NCBI GenBank assembly: GCA_013696395.1
Contig: JACCYQ010000226.1
Location: 1 to 56,532, forward strand
Reading direction: 5' to 3'
DNA from: Chitinophagaceae bacterium
Lineage (GTDB): Bacteria > Bacteroidota > Bacteroidia > Chitinophagales > Chitinophagaceae
DNA length: 56,532 bases
Shown in pieces: positions 10,083-19,113 of this stretch (positions are counted from its first letter, which is position 1; every line of letters begins with the position of its first letter). Under the pieces are notes generated by a model. The model was not told where the DNA came from. It ran no database searches and saw only the letters and a list, made by a program, of their open reading frames with translations. The translations under genes were made by a program, and so were the position numbers.

Positions 10083-10099
10083 CGAACGCTCATAGTTCG
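10083..10099. promoter_or_regulatory. Inverted repeat, candidate operator of the toxin-antitoxin pair
   Basis: CGAAC, seven bases, then GTTCG. It lies 11 bases upstream of the -7 box, where a VapB-type antitoxin could bind to repress its own promoter. Whether this antitoxin binds DNA is unknown, so the assignment is inference. Confidence 0.35.
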
Positions 10100-10110
10100 A
10101 TAAAACTTTA

Positions 10111-10118
10111 TAAATTTG
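10111..10118 (+). promoter_or_regulatory. -7 box directly before the antitoxin start
   Basis: TAAATTTG fits TAnnTTTG exactly and ends only five bases before the ATG at 10124, so a transcript starting at the usual distance would be nearly or fully leaderless. No matching -33 element is seen. Confidence 0.4.
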
Positions 10119-10123
10119 TTTTC

Positions 10124-10348
10124 ATGCAAGTACAAATAGACATAGAATTTGACCAGTTGCTCAAAATCGTGAAGAGATTACCTTCAGGACAACTAAAGCA
10201 ATTAAAAGCGGAGATTGAAAAGAAAGCAGGGAGCAACAAAACGGTTGACCTGGAAGCTTTGCTTTTAAGTGGCCCTACTGCCACGAAAAAGCAACTGGCC
10301 ACCATTGCAAAAAACAGAAAAACGATCAACCAATGGCGGACAAAATGA
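10124..10348 (+). CDS. Small antitoxin-like protein, partner of the PIN toxin
   Basis: 74 residues beginning MQVQIDIEF. The first half is predicted helical (QLLKIVKRLPSGQLKQLKAEIEKK) and the C-terminal third is basic (TIAKNRKTINQWRTK), as in short Bacteroidetes antitoxins that pair with VapC. No AbrB or ribbon-helix-helix motif is obvious, so the DNA-binding class is not assigned. The frame could extend upstream to 10022, but that part reads poorly, and the -7 box and inverted repeat would then lie inside the gene. Its stop codon overlaps the ATG of the toxin (ATGA at 10345-10348), which argues for translational coupling. Confidence 0.7.
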   Translation: MQVQIDIEFDQLLKIVKRLPSGQLKQLKAEIEKKAGSNKTVDLEALLLSGPTATKKQLATIAKNRKTINQWRTK

Positions 10349-10722
10349 TATTGGTTGAAACTTCCGTTCTAATTGACTACTATCGTAAGACTGACAAAGA
10401 AAAATCTGTATGGATAAACTTAGTACGACAAGGTTATTCATTTTCAATTTCAGCCGTAACGAAATACGAGATTTATGCTGGAGCCACACCAAATCAGTTA
10501 TCATTTTGGGATAACGTATTGCAAGCAATCAATGTTCTGCCTCTTGACGAAGTTTCTGTGGATACTGCGGTAATGATAAACAGTTCATTAAAAAAGAAGC
10601 GGAAGCAAATAGCCTTAGCTGACCTTTTCATTGCAGCGACAGCAGTTGCATATCATTTTTCTTTGGCGACCTTGAACAGAAAGCACTTCGATCGAATTGA
10701 CACGTTGAATTTGGTGGACTAA
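10345..10722 (+). CDS. vapC: PIN-domain ribonuclease toxin (VapC family)
   Basis: 125 residues, typical of VapC, a Mg2+-dependent endoribonuclease that usually cuts tRNA or rRNA. The acidic active-site set can be placed at E5 (VETSVLIDYY), E42 (TKYEIYAGA), D93 (LADLFIAAT) and D116 (RKHFDRI). The first position is Glu where Asp is usual. I prefer the ATG at 10345, which starts MILVETSVL like most family members and overlaps the antitoxin stop as ATGA; an ATG at 10333 would add four residues. The pair faces away from coaE and towards yajC. Confidence 0.85.
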   Translation: MILVETSVLIDYYRKTDKEKSVWINLVRQGYSFSISAVTKYEIYAGATPNQLSFWDNVLQAINVLPLDEVSVDTAVMINSSLKKKRKQIALADLFIAATAVAYHFSLATLNRKHFDRIDTLNLVD

Positions 10723-11063
10723 CGCGAACGTTCAACAATATGCGTATTGAAGGAAGCCACCTTAGATACCTCCACTTTTCTTTTGCAGATAGCTGATATT
10801 TAAAACTTCAATCGTTTAGGTGTTTTCCTTTTATTATAAAACCCGAAAACAGTTTTATTAAATAGGCGAATAAATTTCAACACAGAATAAATTTCAATTT
10901 GAAACAACTGGCCAAAATGAAATTGTTTAATGTATTTACTTTGATATGATGCATACCGTTTACAGCGATTGTAATTGATAAAACCATTACAAAGCAACTT
11001 TTCCATAAAAAAACCCTGCACTATGCAGGGCTTTTCATTGCAAGGCTTAATAACCTTTATTAT
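10723..11063. other. Intergenic region between vapC and yajC
   Basis: 341 bases between convergent genes. It holds a GAACGTTC palindrome four bases after the vapC stop (10726-10733), a CAATA-TGCG-TATTG hairpin (10735-10748) and the yajC terminator. An open frame on the minus strand (10800-11021) runs through that terminator and looks spurious. Confidence 0.55.
11007..11035 (-). terminator. Intrinsic terminator of the nusB-DUF1573-yajC cluster
   Basis: CCCTGCA-CTA-TGCAGGG is a seven-pair perfect hairpin. Seven T follow on the minus strand and CTTTTC on the plus strand, so it acts best for the minus-strand genes. It lies 34 bases after the yajC stop. Confidence 0.82.
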
Positions 11064-11396
11064 TTATTTTTTATCAGCGGTCACCGGTTTATTCAATGCT
11101 GCTGTCCAATCCATAGAGATTGAACTTTTCTCTATTTTAATATAGCTTCCGGGATTGATTTCCAGGCTTAGCGTTCCATCTTCATTTATTTTATTGATAG
11201 ATCCATGGATGCCTGCAATGGTTACCACTTTATCACCTCGCTGCAGGTTTTCAATAAAAGTTTTTTGATTCTTCGCTCTTTTTGCCTGTGGTCGAATAAA
11301 GAAAAACCAGAAAACGACGATCATTAAACCCAGGAAAATCAGGTTCATACTACCGAAACCCGATGAAGGGGCGGCTTGTAATAATACTTGGTTCAT
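11064..11396 (-). CDS. yajC: Preprotein translocase subunit YajC
   Basis: 110 residues with one N-terminal membrane helix (about 17-36, LIFLGLMIVVFWFFFIRP) and a cytoplasmic domain with the family signature RPQAKRAKNQKTFIENLQRGDKVVTIAGIHG in pieces near 35-65. YajC associates with SecDF and SecYEG. It follows the DUF1573 gene after 15 bases and so shares its transcript; a terminator follows it. Confidence 0.95.
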   Translation of the reverse strand: MNQVLLQAAPSSGFGSMNLIFLGLMIVVFWFFFIRPQAKRAKNQKTFIENLQRGDKVVTIAGIHGSINKINEDGTLSLEINPGSYIKIEKSSISMDWTAALNKPVTADKK

Positions 11397-11411
11397 TTAT
11401 AGTTGTTTTTA

Positions 11412-11849
11412 TTATTTGATGACTTCTACCCTGAAACTTAATGTTTGCCTGTCGTTGGGAGCCGTGTTTGCAACAACATATACTTCTTTGCGGTGCTCAC
11501 CCACACTTTGACCGGCACTGTTGAACTGGGCTTTAATAATACTTTCCTTACCCGGCGCAATGGGTTCCTGTGGTTTCTCAGCTACTGTACATCCGCAGCC
11601 AGCTGACACATTACTTACAACAAGAGGTTCGTTTCCGCTGTTTTTAAAACGGTAAGTTACTTCCACTGTCTGGCCTTCTTTTACTTTACCCAGGTCCTGG
11701 TAACTTGAATCAACCCATTCTATCGTTGTGTTCCCGGCAGGTTGTACAGCCTCTGTAGCTGCTGTAGCTGTTGTTTCATTGGCAGACTCATTAGATCCAC
11801 AGGATGAAAGACCGAATATGGTGCACAATAAGATTAAATAATACTTCAT
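11412..11849 (-). CDS. DUF1573 lipoprotein
   Basis: 145 residues starting MKYYLILLCTIFGLSSCGSN, a lipoprotein signal with the acceptor Cys near residue 17. After a Thr/Ala-rich linker comes one DUF1573 domain (about 45-140), an immunoglobulin-like beta fold with the usual DLGKVKEGQ, FKNSGNEPL and GCGCT stretches. Function in this family is unknown; such proteins are numerous and surface-exposed in Bacteroidetes. An upstream ATG at 11894 is rejected because a -7 box at 11876-11883 would lie inside the gene and the lipoprotein signal would no longer be N-terminal. It is co-directional with yajC, 15 bases away. Confidence 0.88.
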   Translation of the reverse strand: MKYYLILLCTIFGLSSCGSNESANETTATAATEAVQPAGNTTIEWVDSSYQDLGKVKEGQTVEVTYRFKNSGNEPLVVSNVSAGCGCTVAEKPQEPIAPGKESIIKAQFNSAGQSVGEHRKEVYVVANTAPNDRQTLSFRVEVIK

Positions 11850-11875
11850 TGTTTGTATGTTTTTTTTGAGAATTG

Positions 11876-11883
11876 CAAATGTA
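11876..11883 (-). promoter_or_regulatory. -7 box for DUF1573-yajC
   Basis: On the minus strand TACATTTG matches TAnnTTTG and ends 26 bases before the preferred DUF1573 start. No clear -33 element. It supports the shorter start of the lipoprotein gene. Confidence 0.45.
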
Positions 11884-11959
11884 GGAAAAATCAATTGCTT
11901 GCGATTTACTTAACTGTCAGGCACTAATTACCCACTTAAGCCTTTAAGGCATCTGCACG

Positions 11960-12886
11960 TTAAGCTTTTTTAAAATCTTTCTTATGCATATTTCCTAGTT
12001 CCACCATTTCTTTATGAATGTTATCCAGGATCCCATTGATGAAATGACCACTTTGTTCGGTGCTGTACTCTTTCGCCAGGTCAATATATTCATTGATAGT
12101 AACTTTTGGAGGAATAGTTTCGAAATACAGAAATTCGCTTACACCCATTTTCATCAAAATCATGTCGAGCAGGGCAATACGATCAGCGTCCCAGTTTTTT
12201 AATTTGGGGTTAATATAAGAGGAAAGATGGTCCTCTTTTTCCAGAACAGTTTCAAGCAATGATTTGGCAAATGCCCATTTATCTTCGCTGAGTATTTCAT
12301 AAAAATCAATACTGCCAGGCTTTTGCATATATCCGGCTAATAATTGCAATACAAGGTCTGCATCGTCTTCCCAGCCGGTAAAATGTTCTTCAATATGGCT
12401 GATGAAAAGTTCGGATGGTAATAAAAGTTGATTCAAAATTATTTCGAGGATCTCTTTTTCTTCTTTTCTATCTCTTTCGGGGCGGTTAATGTAAGTATTG
12501 TATTCCGGCAACTGTACTAACTGGAAATAAAATTTTCTAACCAGGTCTTTGTCGATTTTATTTGCGGGACTTGTTTTTAGTTGCCACGCTTTAAAACTTT
12601 CATCTTCCAGCATCTTCCACATCAATTCATTACCCGCTATTTTGGTATTTATATTCATATCCTGTTCAGTGGGCAGGTGTTTGGATGCTTTCTGATATGC
12701 ATCTTTTTCTGCGTAACTAGCCACTTCTGTGATAAAATATACCAGGTAAATAAGTAATTCGCGTGTTTGATCAAAATGCTTTTGTAATATTTTTACCGGT
12801 TCGCCCTGCTTATAATCTTTCTTCTGGGCAGACAGGGTATAGATGGTCTGCATTACTTTCACACGGATATTTCGTCTGCTAATCAT
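11960..12886 (-). CDS. nusB: Transcription antitermination factor NusB
   Basis: 308 residues, about twice the E. coli protein; Bacteroidetes NusB proteins commonly carry an extra N-terminal half. The start MISRRNIRVKVMQTIYTL is the family's first helix with its Arg-rich RNA-binding face. The conserved C-terminal NusB region is at about 235-300 with LDMILMKMGVSEFLYF, TINEYIDLAKEYSTEQSGHF and NGILDNI. It binds boxA RNA with ribosomal protein S10 and promotes antitermination of rRNA operons. It is followed by DUF1573 and yajC on the same strand after 110 bases. Confidence 0.93.
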   Translation of the reverse strand: MISRRNIRVKVMQTIYTLSAQKKDYKQGEPVKILQKHFDQTRELLIYLVYFITEVASYAEKDAYQKASKHLPTEQDMNINTKIAGNELMWKMLEDESFKAWQLKTSPANKIDKDLVRKFYFQLVQLPEYNTYINRPERDRKEEKEILEIILNQLLLPSELFISHIEEHFTGWEDDADLVLQLLAGYMQKPGSIDFYEILSEDKWAFAKSLLETVLEKEDHLSSYINPKLKNWDADRIALLDMILMKMGVSEFLYFETIPPKVTINEYIDLAKEYSTEQSGHFINGILDNIHKEMVELGNMHKKDFKKA

Positions 12887-13090
12887 TCCAAGAACTTTTT
12901 TTAAGGGTGCGAAGATATGTATTTGGCAGATGCTGATTTGTGAAAATCTGCAAACAAAGTTGAGATTAACAATTAATGAAAAATTGTCACTTTTAAAGTC
13001 GGGTTATTGGTTTCTTAATACCTTAATCTGCCATGTTTAAACGATACCTGTAATAATGGCTTTAATATAGGCATTGGTACGAAATTCGTT

Positions 13091-13098
13091 TACATTTG
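13091..13098 (+). promoter_or_regulatory. -7 box of groES-groEL
   Basis: TACATTTG fits TAnnTTTG and lies 63 bases before the groES start. I searched for the CIRCE inverted repeat (TTAGCACTC-N9-GAGTGCTAA) bound by HrcA and did not find it, so heat control is probably by another route. Confidence 0.5.
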
Positions 13099-13161
13099 CC
13101 GCCCGAGGTTCAGATACATTCGGGATTTCTTAAATAATTTAAACTCAAAATCAATACAAGT

Positions 13162-13443
13162 ATGGCTAACAATTTAAACGTTACCCCTTTACATGACCGG
13201 GTAATTGTGAAACCAGCAAAAGCTGAAGAAAAAACTGCCGGTGGTATTATCATTCCTGATACTGCTAAAGAAAAACCTCAACGTGGTACTGTAGTTGCCG
13301 CTGGTCCTGGTAAAAAGGATGAGCCGGTTACTGTGAAAGTAGGCGATACTGTTTTATACGGTAAATATGCGGGTACTGAGATACAGATTGAAGGGGATGA
13401 TCTGTTAATCATGAGAGAAAGCGACATCCTGGCGATCGTTTAA
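13162..13443 (+). CDS. groES: Co-chaperonin GroES
   Basis: 93 residues, the usual size of the cap subunit. LHDRVIVKP (residues 9-17) and the mobile-loop area with [17 protein letters not shown] (about 24-40) are clear, as is the end RESDILAIV. Seven copies close the GroEL cavity during folding. groEL follows after 125 bases on the same strand with no terminator between. Confidence 0.98.
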   Translation: MANNLNVTPLHDRVIVKPAKAEEKTAGGIIIPDTAKEKPQRGTVVAAGPGKKDEPVTVKVGDTVLYGKYAGTEIQIEGDDLLIMRESDILAIV

Positions 13444-13556
13444 CCCCATTTGTTGAATAGCATTACAGGAAGTACAAGCGTGCGACGCAACGAAAGTTAC
13501 ATAGTAGCAAAGTTGCCGGGTTCAAAAACTGTATATTCTAAAAATTAAAAACTTAA

Positions 13557-15200
<1,644 letters not shown>

Positions 15201-15249
15201 GCATATAATCAAACAGGTTATTGCGATAACTATGTTTGATAAAATTTTC

Positions 15250-15285
15250 AAACCCCGCTGTGTTTCATGGCGGGGTTTGTTTTTA
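15250..15285 (+). terminator. Intrinsic terminator of groES-groEL
   Basis: AAACCCCGC and GCGGGGTTT form a nine-pair stem with a loop of about 12 bases, followed by a T-rich run. It ends the chaperonin operon. Confidence 0.87.
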
Positions 15286-15396
15286 ATACCAGGCTATGAA
15301 TGTTAAAAGGGCCTTTATAATTGTAAAACCGTTAATGATACCAAACAATCCATTAATTTTTTTGTAAGAATGACACCCCGCCCAAAGGCATTTTTT

Positions 15397-15404
15397 TATC
15401 TTTG
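15397..15404 (+). promoter_or_regulatory. -7 box of the first MscS-family gene
   Basis: TATCTTTG fits TAnnTTTG and ends 34 bases before the start codon. No TTTG at the best -33 spacing. Confidence 0.45.
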
Positions 15405-15438
15405 CCGCCTTGTATTTAATTTATAAATCATATAAAGT

Positions 15439-16527
15439 TTGATGATGAAAGAATGGCTTCAATATGTTTTTTTAGGAAATACTGTACAAAGCTGGCTGAT
15501 TGCAATTGGGATCATCCTCGCTTTATTGCTATTGGTAAGGATAATAAGGACCATTGTACTGAAGAAATTAAAAAATTGGGCTGAAAAAACAGAAACAACT
15601 GTTGATGATTTTATGGTTGTTTTTGTTCAGAAATCCATTCTGCCCATTCTATATATTTTTTCCATTTATTCCGGGTTGCATTATTTATGGCTTTCGCCCA
15701 AGGCCGAAAAAGTGCTTTATATCATAGTGGCTTTGTTGGTTACTTTTTTCATTATCAGACTGGTAACTTCACTGCTTGGTCATTTGCTGGATGTTTATGC
15801 AACAAAAAAAGGGCAGGAGCCTTCCAAAAAGTTGCAAATGCGGGGCCTCATGCTCGTGGTGAATATAATCATCTGGGGCATCGGGTTAATTTTCCTTTTT
15901 GATAATTTAGGTTATGATGTTACCGCAGTCGTTGCAGGATTAGGAATTGGAGGTATTGCGATTGCGCTGGCAGTTCAAAAAATACTTGGCGATATATTCA
16001 GTTATTTTGTGATCTTTTTTGACCGCCCATTTGAGATCGGTGATTATATTGTCATTGATCATTTTAAAGGTACGGTTGAGCATGTTGGTTTAAAGACAAC
16101 CCGGTTACGGAGCCTCTCCGGAGAAGAACTTGTTTTCTCTAATACAGATCTAACCAATTCAAGGTTGCATAATTTTAAAAAATTACAAAGAAGGAGAATT
16201 GCTTTTAAAATAGGTGTTACATATCAAACCACCCAGGACCAGTTAAAACAAATACCGGTCATGATTACACAGATCATCAATGGTATTGCAGATACTACAC
16301 TGGACCGTGTGCATTTCATGGCTTTTGGCGCATTTAGCCTGGACTTCGAAATTGTTTATTTTGTTGAGTCGAGTGAATACAATTACTATATGGATATACA
16401 ACAAAGGATAAATTTGGAAATAAACCAGGCAATTATTGATGCAGGAATTGAGTTTGCTTATCCAACCCAAACTTTATTTATGGAAGCCGGGTTGAATGAT
16501 GAAAGTGAGGAGAAATCAACAAATTAA
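15439..16527 (+). CDS. Mechanosensitive ion channel, MscS family
   Basis: 362 residues with four hydrophobic segments before the MscS core. The pore helix is the Gly/Ala-rich stretch VAGLGIGGIAIALAVQ (about 167-182), followed by the beta domain start FDRPFEIGDYI and the conserved GTVEHVGLKTTRLRS. It should open under membrane tension and release solutes during osmotic downshock. The start is MMKEWLQ; the second Met is an equally good start. A second MscS-family gene, shorter and with a different N-terminus, lies at 55.0 kb. Confidence 0.93.
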   Translation: MMMKEWLQYVFLGNTVQSWLIAIGIILALLLLVRIIRTIVLKKLKNWAEKTETTVDDFMVVFVQKSILPILYIFSIYSGLHYLWLSPKAEKVLYIIVALLVTFFIIRLVTSLLGHLLDVYATKKGQEPSKKLQMRGLMLVVNIIIWGIGLIFLFDNLGYDVTAVVAGLGIGGIAIALAVQKILGDIFSYFVIFFDRPFEIGDYIVIDHFKGTVEHVGLKTTRLRSLSGEELVFSNTDLTNSRLHNFKKLQRRRIAFKIGVTYQTTQDQLKQIPVMITQIINGIADTTLDRVHFMAFGAFSLDFEIVYFVESSEYNYYMDIQQRINLEINQAIIDAGIEFAYPTQTLFMEAGLNDESEEKSTN

Positions 16528-16574
16528 TTTAAATCAAAAAAATATTAAAGATTGTAAGAATACTGTGTTTTTTT

Positions 16575-16744
16575 TAACTTCGTCGCCGTTTCCAGTTCTT
16601 AAAATCCTTATTTTATCTTACCTGTTAATCCTTCCGGGAAAAACCTGGTATCCTGGCTGGGAGGTTTGTTCGCTAAGACGAATATTCAGGTTGACACCGC
16701 CATCTAATTCATTAAAAGTCCCGCTGATATGCGGGATTTTTTTT
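16575..16744 (+). ncRNA. Possible small RNA ending at a strong terminator
   Basis: The 243-base gap after the MscS gene has no supported coding sequence. It starts with a promoter-like TTG / TAACTTCG arrangement (one mismatch to the -7 consensus near 16577) and ends with a strong hairpin and T-run almost 190 bases beyond the MscS stop, far for that gene's own terminator. The segment contains local pairings such as CCGGGAAAAACCTGG-type stems. It does not match SRP RNA, tmRNA or RNase P RNA cores that I know. It could equally be a long 3' untranslated region. Confidence 0.3.
16715..16744 (+). terminator. Intrinsic terminator
   Basis: TCCCGC-TGATAT-GCGGGA, a six-pair GC-rich stem followed by eight T. 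It ends either the MscS message or a separate small RNA; the next gene is convergent. Confidence 0.8.
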
Positions 16745-16770
16745 AAGGCTATTACATACAATTTATTCAA

Positions 16771-17004
16771 TTATTCATGTTCCGAAATAGCACGAATCAA
16801 AGCTTCCTTGTTTTCGTTTATCCATTCAGGTATATTTTCACCATCCAGTTCCCATTGATCATCACTTAGTTTTTCCATCCTGAATTCATGTCTCTTTTCT
16901 TCTGAATCTTTAACATCAACGCGGTAACTGGTTTGTTGATTTATTTCAAAAGGTTGAAAATTGTATTTCTTTCCCTCTATTTCCTTACTAAAAAGCGTAC
17001 TCAT
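16771..17004 (-). CDS. Small conserved-looking hypothetical protein, 77 residues
   Basis: I do not recognise a named family. The product begins MSTLFSKEIEGKKYNF, is acidic and soluble, and ends with a helix-like stretch PEWINENKEALIRAISE. The composition, with alternating strand-like segments (YRVDVKD, HEFRMEKL, WELDG), suggests a small beta sheet plus one helix. The frame is open upstream to 17130, but that part is hydrophobic and basic in a way unlike the rest, and it would overlap the start of the SDR gene, so the ATG at 17004 is preferred. The gene is divergent from the SDR gene with 94 bases between starts. Confidence 0.6.
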   Translation of the reverse strand: MSTLFSKEIEGKKYNFQPFEINQQTSYRVDVKDSEEKRHEFRMEKLSDDQWELDGENIPEWINENKEALIRAISEHE

Positions 17005-17098
17005 GATTAAGTTTTGAACAATGAAATTATTTAATTCTTGCTTACTGTAAAATTTTCGTTTCTGCCTCGGTAACTTTAAGCATACAAACCGATGAGCC

Positions 17099-17767
17099 AT
17101 GCATAAAAAAATTATTGTTACAGGCGCCACAGGAAACCTGGGATCTGCGGTGGTCTCAACTTTTTTAAATACTGGTGATGTTGTTTTTGGTGTTGGTCAT
17201 AAAAAAGAATCCTTACACTTGAAAAGTCAAAATCATTGGCATGCCGGGGTTGACTTGCAGGATGCAAATGCTACCGGAAAATTAATTCAGGAAATATTTG
17301 AAAAGGAACAGGTGATTGATATGCTGGTATGCACAGCCGGAGGTTTTATTTCCGGTAAACTGGAAAATGTAAAGGAGGGGGATATACTTGAACAGATACA
17401 GTTAAATTTTATGACTTGTTTTAACATCGTTCAGGCAATATTGCCTCATTTGATAAAGCAAGGGAAAGGTAAAATATTTTTAGTGGGATCAAAACCTGGT
17501 TTTAATATGGAGAAAGGAAGTAACAGTGTAGCTTATGCGCTTTCAAAGTCTCTTATTTTCCGTTTGGCTGAAATGTTAAATTATGAATATCGAAGTTCCG
17601 GTATCTCAACATATGTAATTGTTCCCGGAACTATTGATACGCCAGAAAACCGTGCAACAATGCCCAATCAAAACTTTGCAAAATGGGTAAGTCCGGATAC
17701 CATAGCAGAAACGATAAAAAACTATATTGCTGAACCTGCAGTAAATAACCCAATTATCAGTTTTTGA
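17099..17767 (+). CDS. Short-chain dehydrogenase/reductase
   Basis: 222 residues, slightly short for the SDR family. The N-terminal nucleotide-binding motif TGATGNLGSAV is at about 8-18, the NAG-equivalent is CTAGG near 78-82, and the catalytic pair Tyr/Lys lies in YALSK (about 144-148) with a Ser in VGS about 14 residues earlier. A proline-glycine motif VPGTIDTPENR follows. The TGATG first motif together with a plain VGH after strand two does not settle NAD versus NADP use. Substrate unknown. Confidence 0.85.
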   Translation: MHKKIIVTGATGNLGSAVVSTFLNTGDVVFGVGHKKESLHLKSQNHWHAGVDLQDANATGKLIQEIFEKEQVIDMLVCTAGGFISGKLENVKEGDILEQIQLNFMTCFNIVQAILPHLIKQGKGKIFLVGSKPGFNMEKGSNSVAYALSKSLIFRLAEMLNYEYRSSGISTYVIVPGTIDTPENRATMPNQNFAKWVSPDTIAETIKNYIAEPAVNNPIISF

Positions 17768-17918
17768 TATTTCTACGGGTAATAATTTACCCATACTTCC
17801 TTATCATTAAACTATTTACCATAATTCCCTTCTATGGTACCTGTAAATAATATTGATCTCCCCTTTTATTAAAACTGGCAAAGCATTTGCACATAGGGGA
17901 GGAATTAAAACGGAAATT

Positions 17919-18617
17919 ATGAAAACAAAATGTATGGCACTATGTGCAATGGTTGGTTTAGGATTTGGTTCTATGGCTTATGCGCAATCTGGTTTTACCG
18001 TAAAAGGAGGTATTAACCTGGCGAATGTTTCAGTAACGGATAATGGAAGGGTAAATGATGCCAATTCATTAACCAGCTTCCAGGTGGGAATTACGGGTGA
18101 TGTTTTACTTGGTGGTCCATTGTATTTGCAACCCGGTATTCTATATACAGGTAAAGGATCTAAGGTGCAAAATGGTGATCCCTCATCTTTTCCTTATTAC
18201 AAAGCTACTTCGAACCCAAAATATATTGAGGTTCCATTAAATGTTGTTATTAAAGCACCTATAGGAGGAGAAACTAAATTTTTTGCAGGTGCAGGTCCTT
18301 ATATGGCTGTGGGTATTGGTGGTAAAAATAAAGTTGAAGGAAAAAATATTATAGGTGTTGGTTTTGAAAGCGAATCTGACATTGAGTTTTCAGATGATGA
18401 TCCCACAACTTTAAGTTATGAAGAAGGCGCCGGGCTGGGAATCATAAAACGATTTGATTACGGTTTAAATGGGATTGCAGGCATTGAAGCCAGGACGATG
18501 GTACTTTCAGTTGGTTATGGCCTTGGCCTAGCCAAATTACAATCTGGTGGTAACAACTCTGAAGATCATAATAATAAACACAGGGTATTAAGTTTCACCC
18601 TGGGATTTAAATTCTAA
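17919..18617 (+). CDS. Outer-membrane beta-barrel protein (porin-family PorT-like)
   Basis: 232 residues with a signal peptide MKTKCMALCAMVGLGFGSMAYAQ, cut after AQ, then FTVKGGINLANVSV, the usual first strand of the small outer-membrane barrel family found throughout Bacteroidetes. Alternating strand patterns continue to the last strand HRVLSFTLGFKF, which ends in Phe as outer-membrane barrels do. Role unknown; these are commonly structural or adhesive. An upstream start at 17853 is rejected because it would bury the signal peptide. A strong terminator follows. Confidence 0.85.
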   Translation: MKTKCMALCAMVGLGFGSMAYAQSGFTVKGGINLANVSVTDNGRVNDANSLTSFQVGITGDVLLGGPLYLQPGILYTGKGSKVQNGDPSSFPYYKATSNPKYIEVPLNVVIKAPIGGETKFFAGAGPYMAVGIGGKNKVEGKNIIGVGFESESDIEFSDDDPTTLSYEEGAGLGIIKRFDYGLNGIAGIEARTMVLSVGYGLGLAKLQSGGNNSEDHNNKHRVLSFTLGFKF

Positions 18618-18635
18618 ATTTTTTTTAACAGGTTA

Positions 18636-18667
18636 AAAAGACTGTGCACAATGCACGGTCTTTTTTC
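18636..18667 (+). terminator. Intrinsic terminator of the beta-barrel gene
   Basis: GACTGTGCA and TGCACGGTC pair with one T-G wobble around a three-base loop, followed by six T. It lies about 20 bases beyond the stop codon. Confidence 0.82.
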
Positions 18668-18684
18668 GTTAATATGTGTTCTCT

Positions 18685-18692
18685 TATTTTTG
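18685..18692 (+). promoter_or_regulatory. -7 box of the small membrane protein gene
   Basis: TATTTTTG fits TAnnTTTG and ends 16 bases before the ATG at 18709. It supports that start over a GTG at 18676, which would put the promoter inside the gene. Confidence 0.45.
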
Positions 18693-18708
18693 TTCCTCAA
18701 TTTCCCGT

Positions 18709-19113
18709 ATGCGATATTCAAAATGGCTGGCTTTTTTTTCTGCAGGTTTATTATTTGCTTCTTTTTTTCAACCCTGGATTGTTATCGAATCCCGGTCTTT
18801 AACCATCACCGGTTTTGATACTACCGGCACCCGGTGGAGCCCTCCAGCTCATTTACATATTATTTTTACCATACTATACCTGGCATTTACTTTGATTCCC
18901 CGCATTTGGGCAAAGAGGGTAAACGTCTTTATCGCAGCCATCAACATGGCATGGGCCATTGGTAATTTTATCAGGATGGCATTATGCGATGGTGGTGAAT
19001 GCCCTGTACGACAATCAGGAATGTACCTGGCTTTATTGGCAACGATCTTCATGTTGTTGGCCAGCTTTTTCCCGCAGGTAAAAATGAATGGGGTAAGCAA
19101 TTCTAACCCATAA
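18709..19113 (+). CDS. Small inner-membrane protein of unknown function
   Basis: 134 residues with four hydrophobic segments (about 6-25, 50-67, 72-92 and 104-123). The loop after the first helix carries FQPWIVIES and a Thr/Gly-rich stretch; another has CDGGECPVR, with two cysteines five residues apart that could form a disulphide or bind a ligand outside the membrane. I do not recognise a characterised family. Its 3' end overlaps the convergent VIT-family gene by 11 bases. Confidence 0.7.
   Translation: MRYSKWLAFFSAGLLFASFFQPWIVIESRSLTITGFDTTGTRWSPPAHLHIIFTILYLAFTLIPRIWAKRVNVFIAAINMAWAIGNFIRMALCDGGECPVRQSGMYLALLATIFMLLASFFPQVKMNGVSNSNP

Larger units (their letters stand above)
9703..10123. 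other. Gene-free stretch upstream of the vapBC-like pair
   Basis: About 420 bases without a believable gene. It contains a small CCGG-TTTTG-CCGG hairpin (10050-10062), a CGAAC-N7-GTTCG inverted repeat near the antitoxin promoter, and otherwise featureless DNA. No ybbR/cdaR remnant was recognisable. It may be debris brought in with, or left by, the toxin-antitoxin insertion. Confidence 0.5.

Noticed and set aside
10020-10750. Integron attC-like sites flanking the toxin-antitoxin pair (AACGTTGTGTG upstream, CTAACG...GAACGTTC downstream).
   Set aside because: Only loose resemblance to RYYYAAC/GTTRRRY; arms do not pair convincingly and no integrase or second cassette is visible.
10800-11021. Open frame of 73 codons on the minus strand.
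   Set aside because: It runs through the yajC terminator hairpin and its composition is that of translated AT-rich non-coding DNA.
16496-16858. Forward 120-codon frame overlapping the end of the MscS gene.
   Set aside because: It starts inside the MscS gene in another frame, crosses a strong terminator and overlaps the small minus-strand gene.
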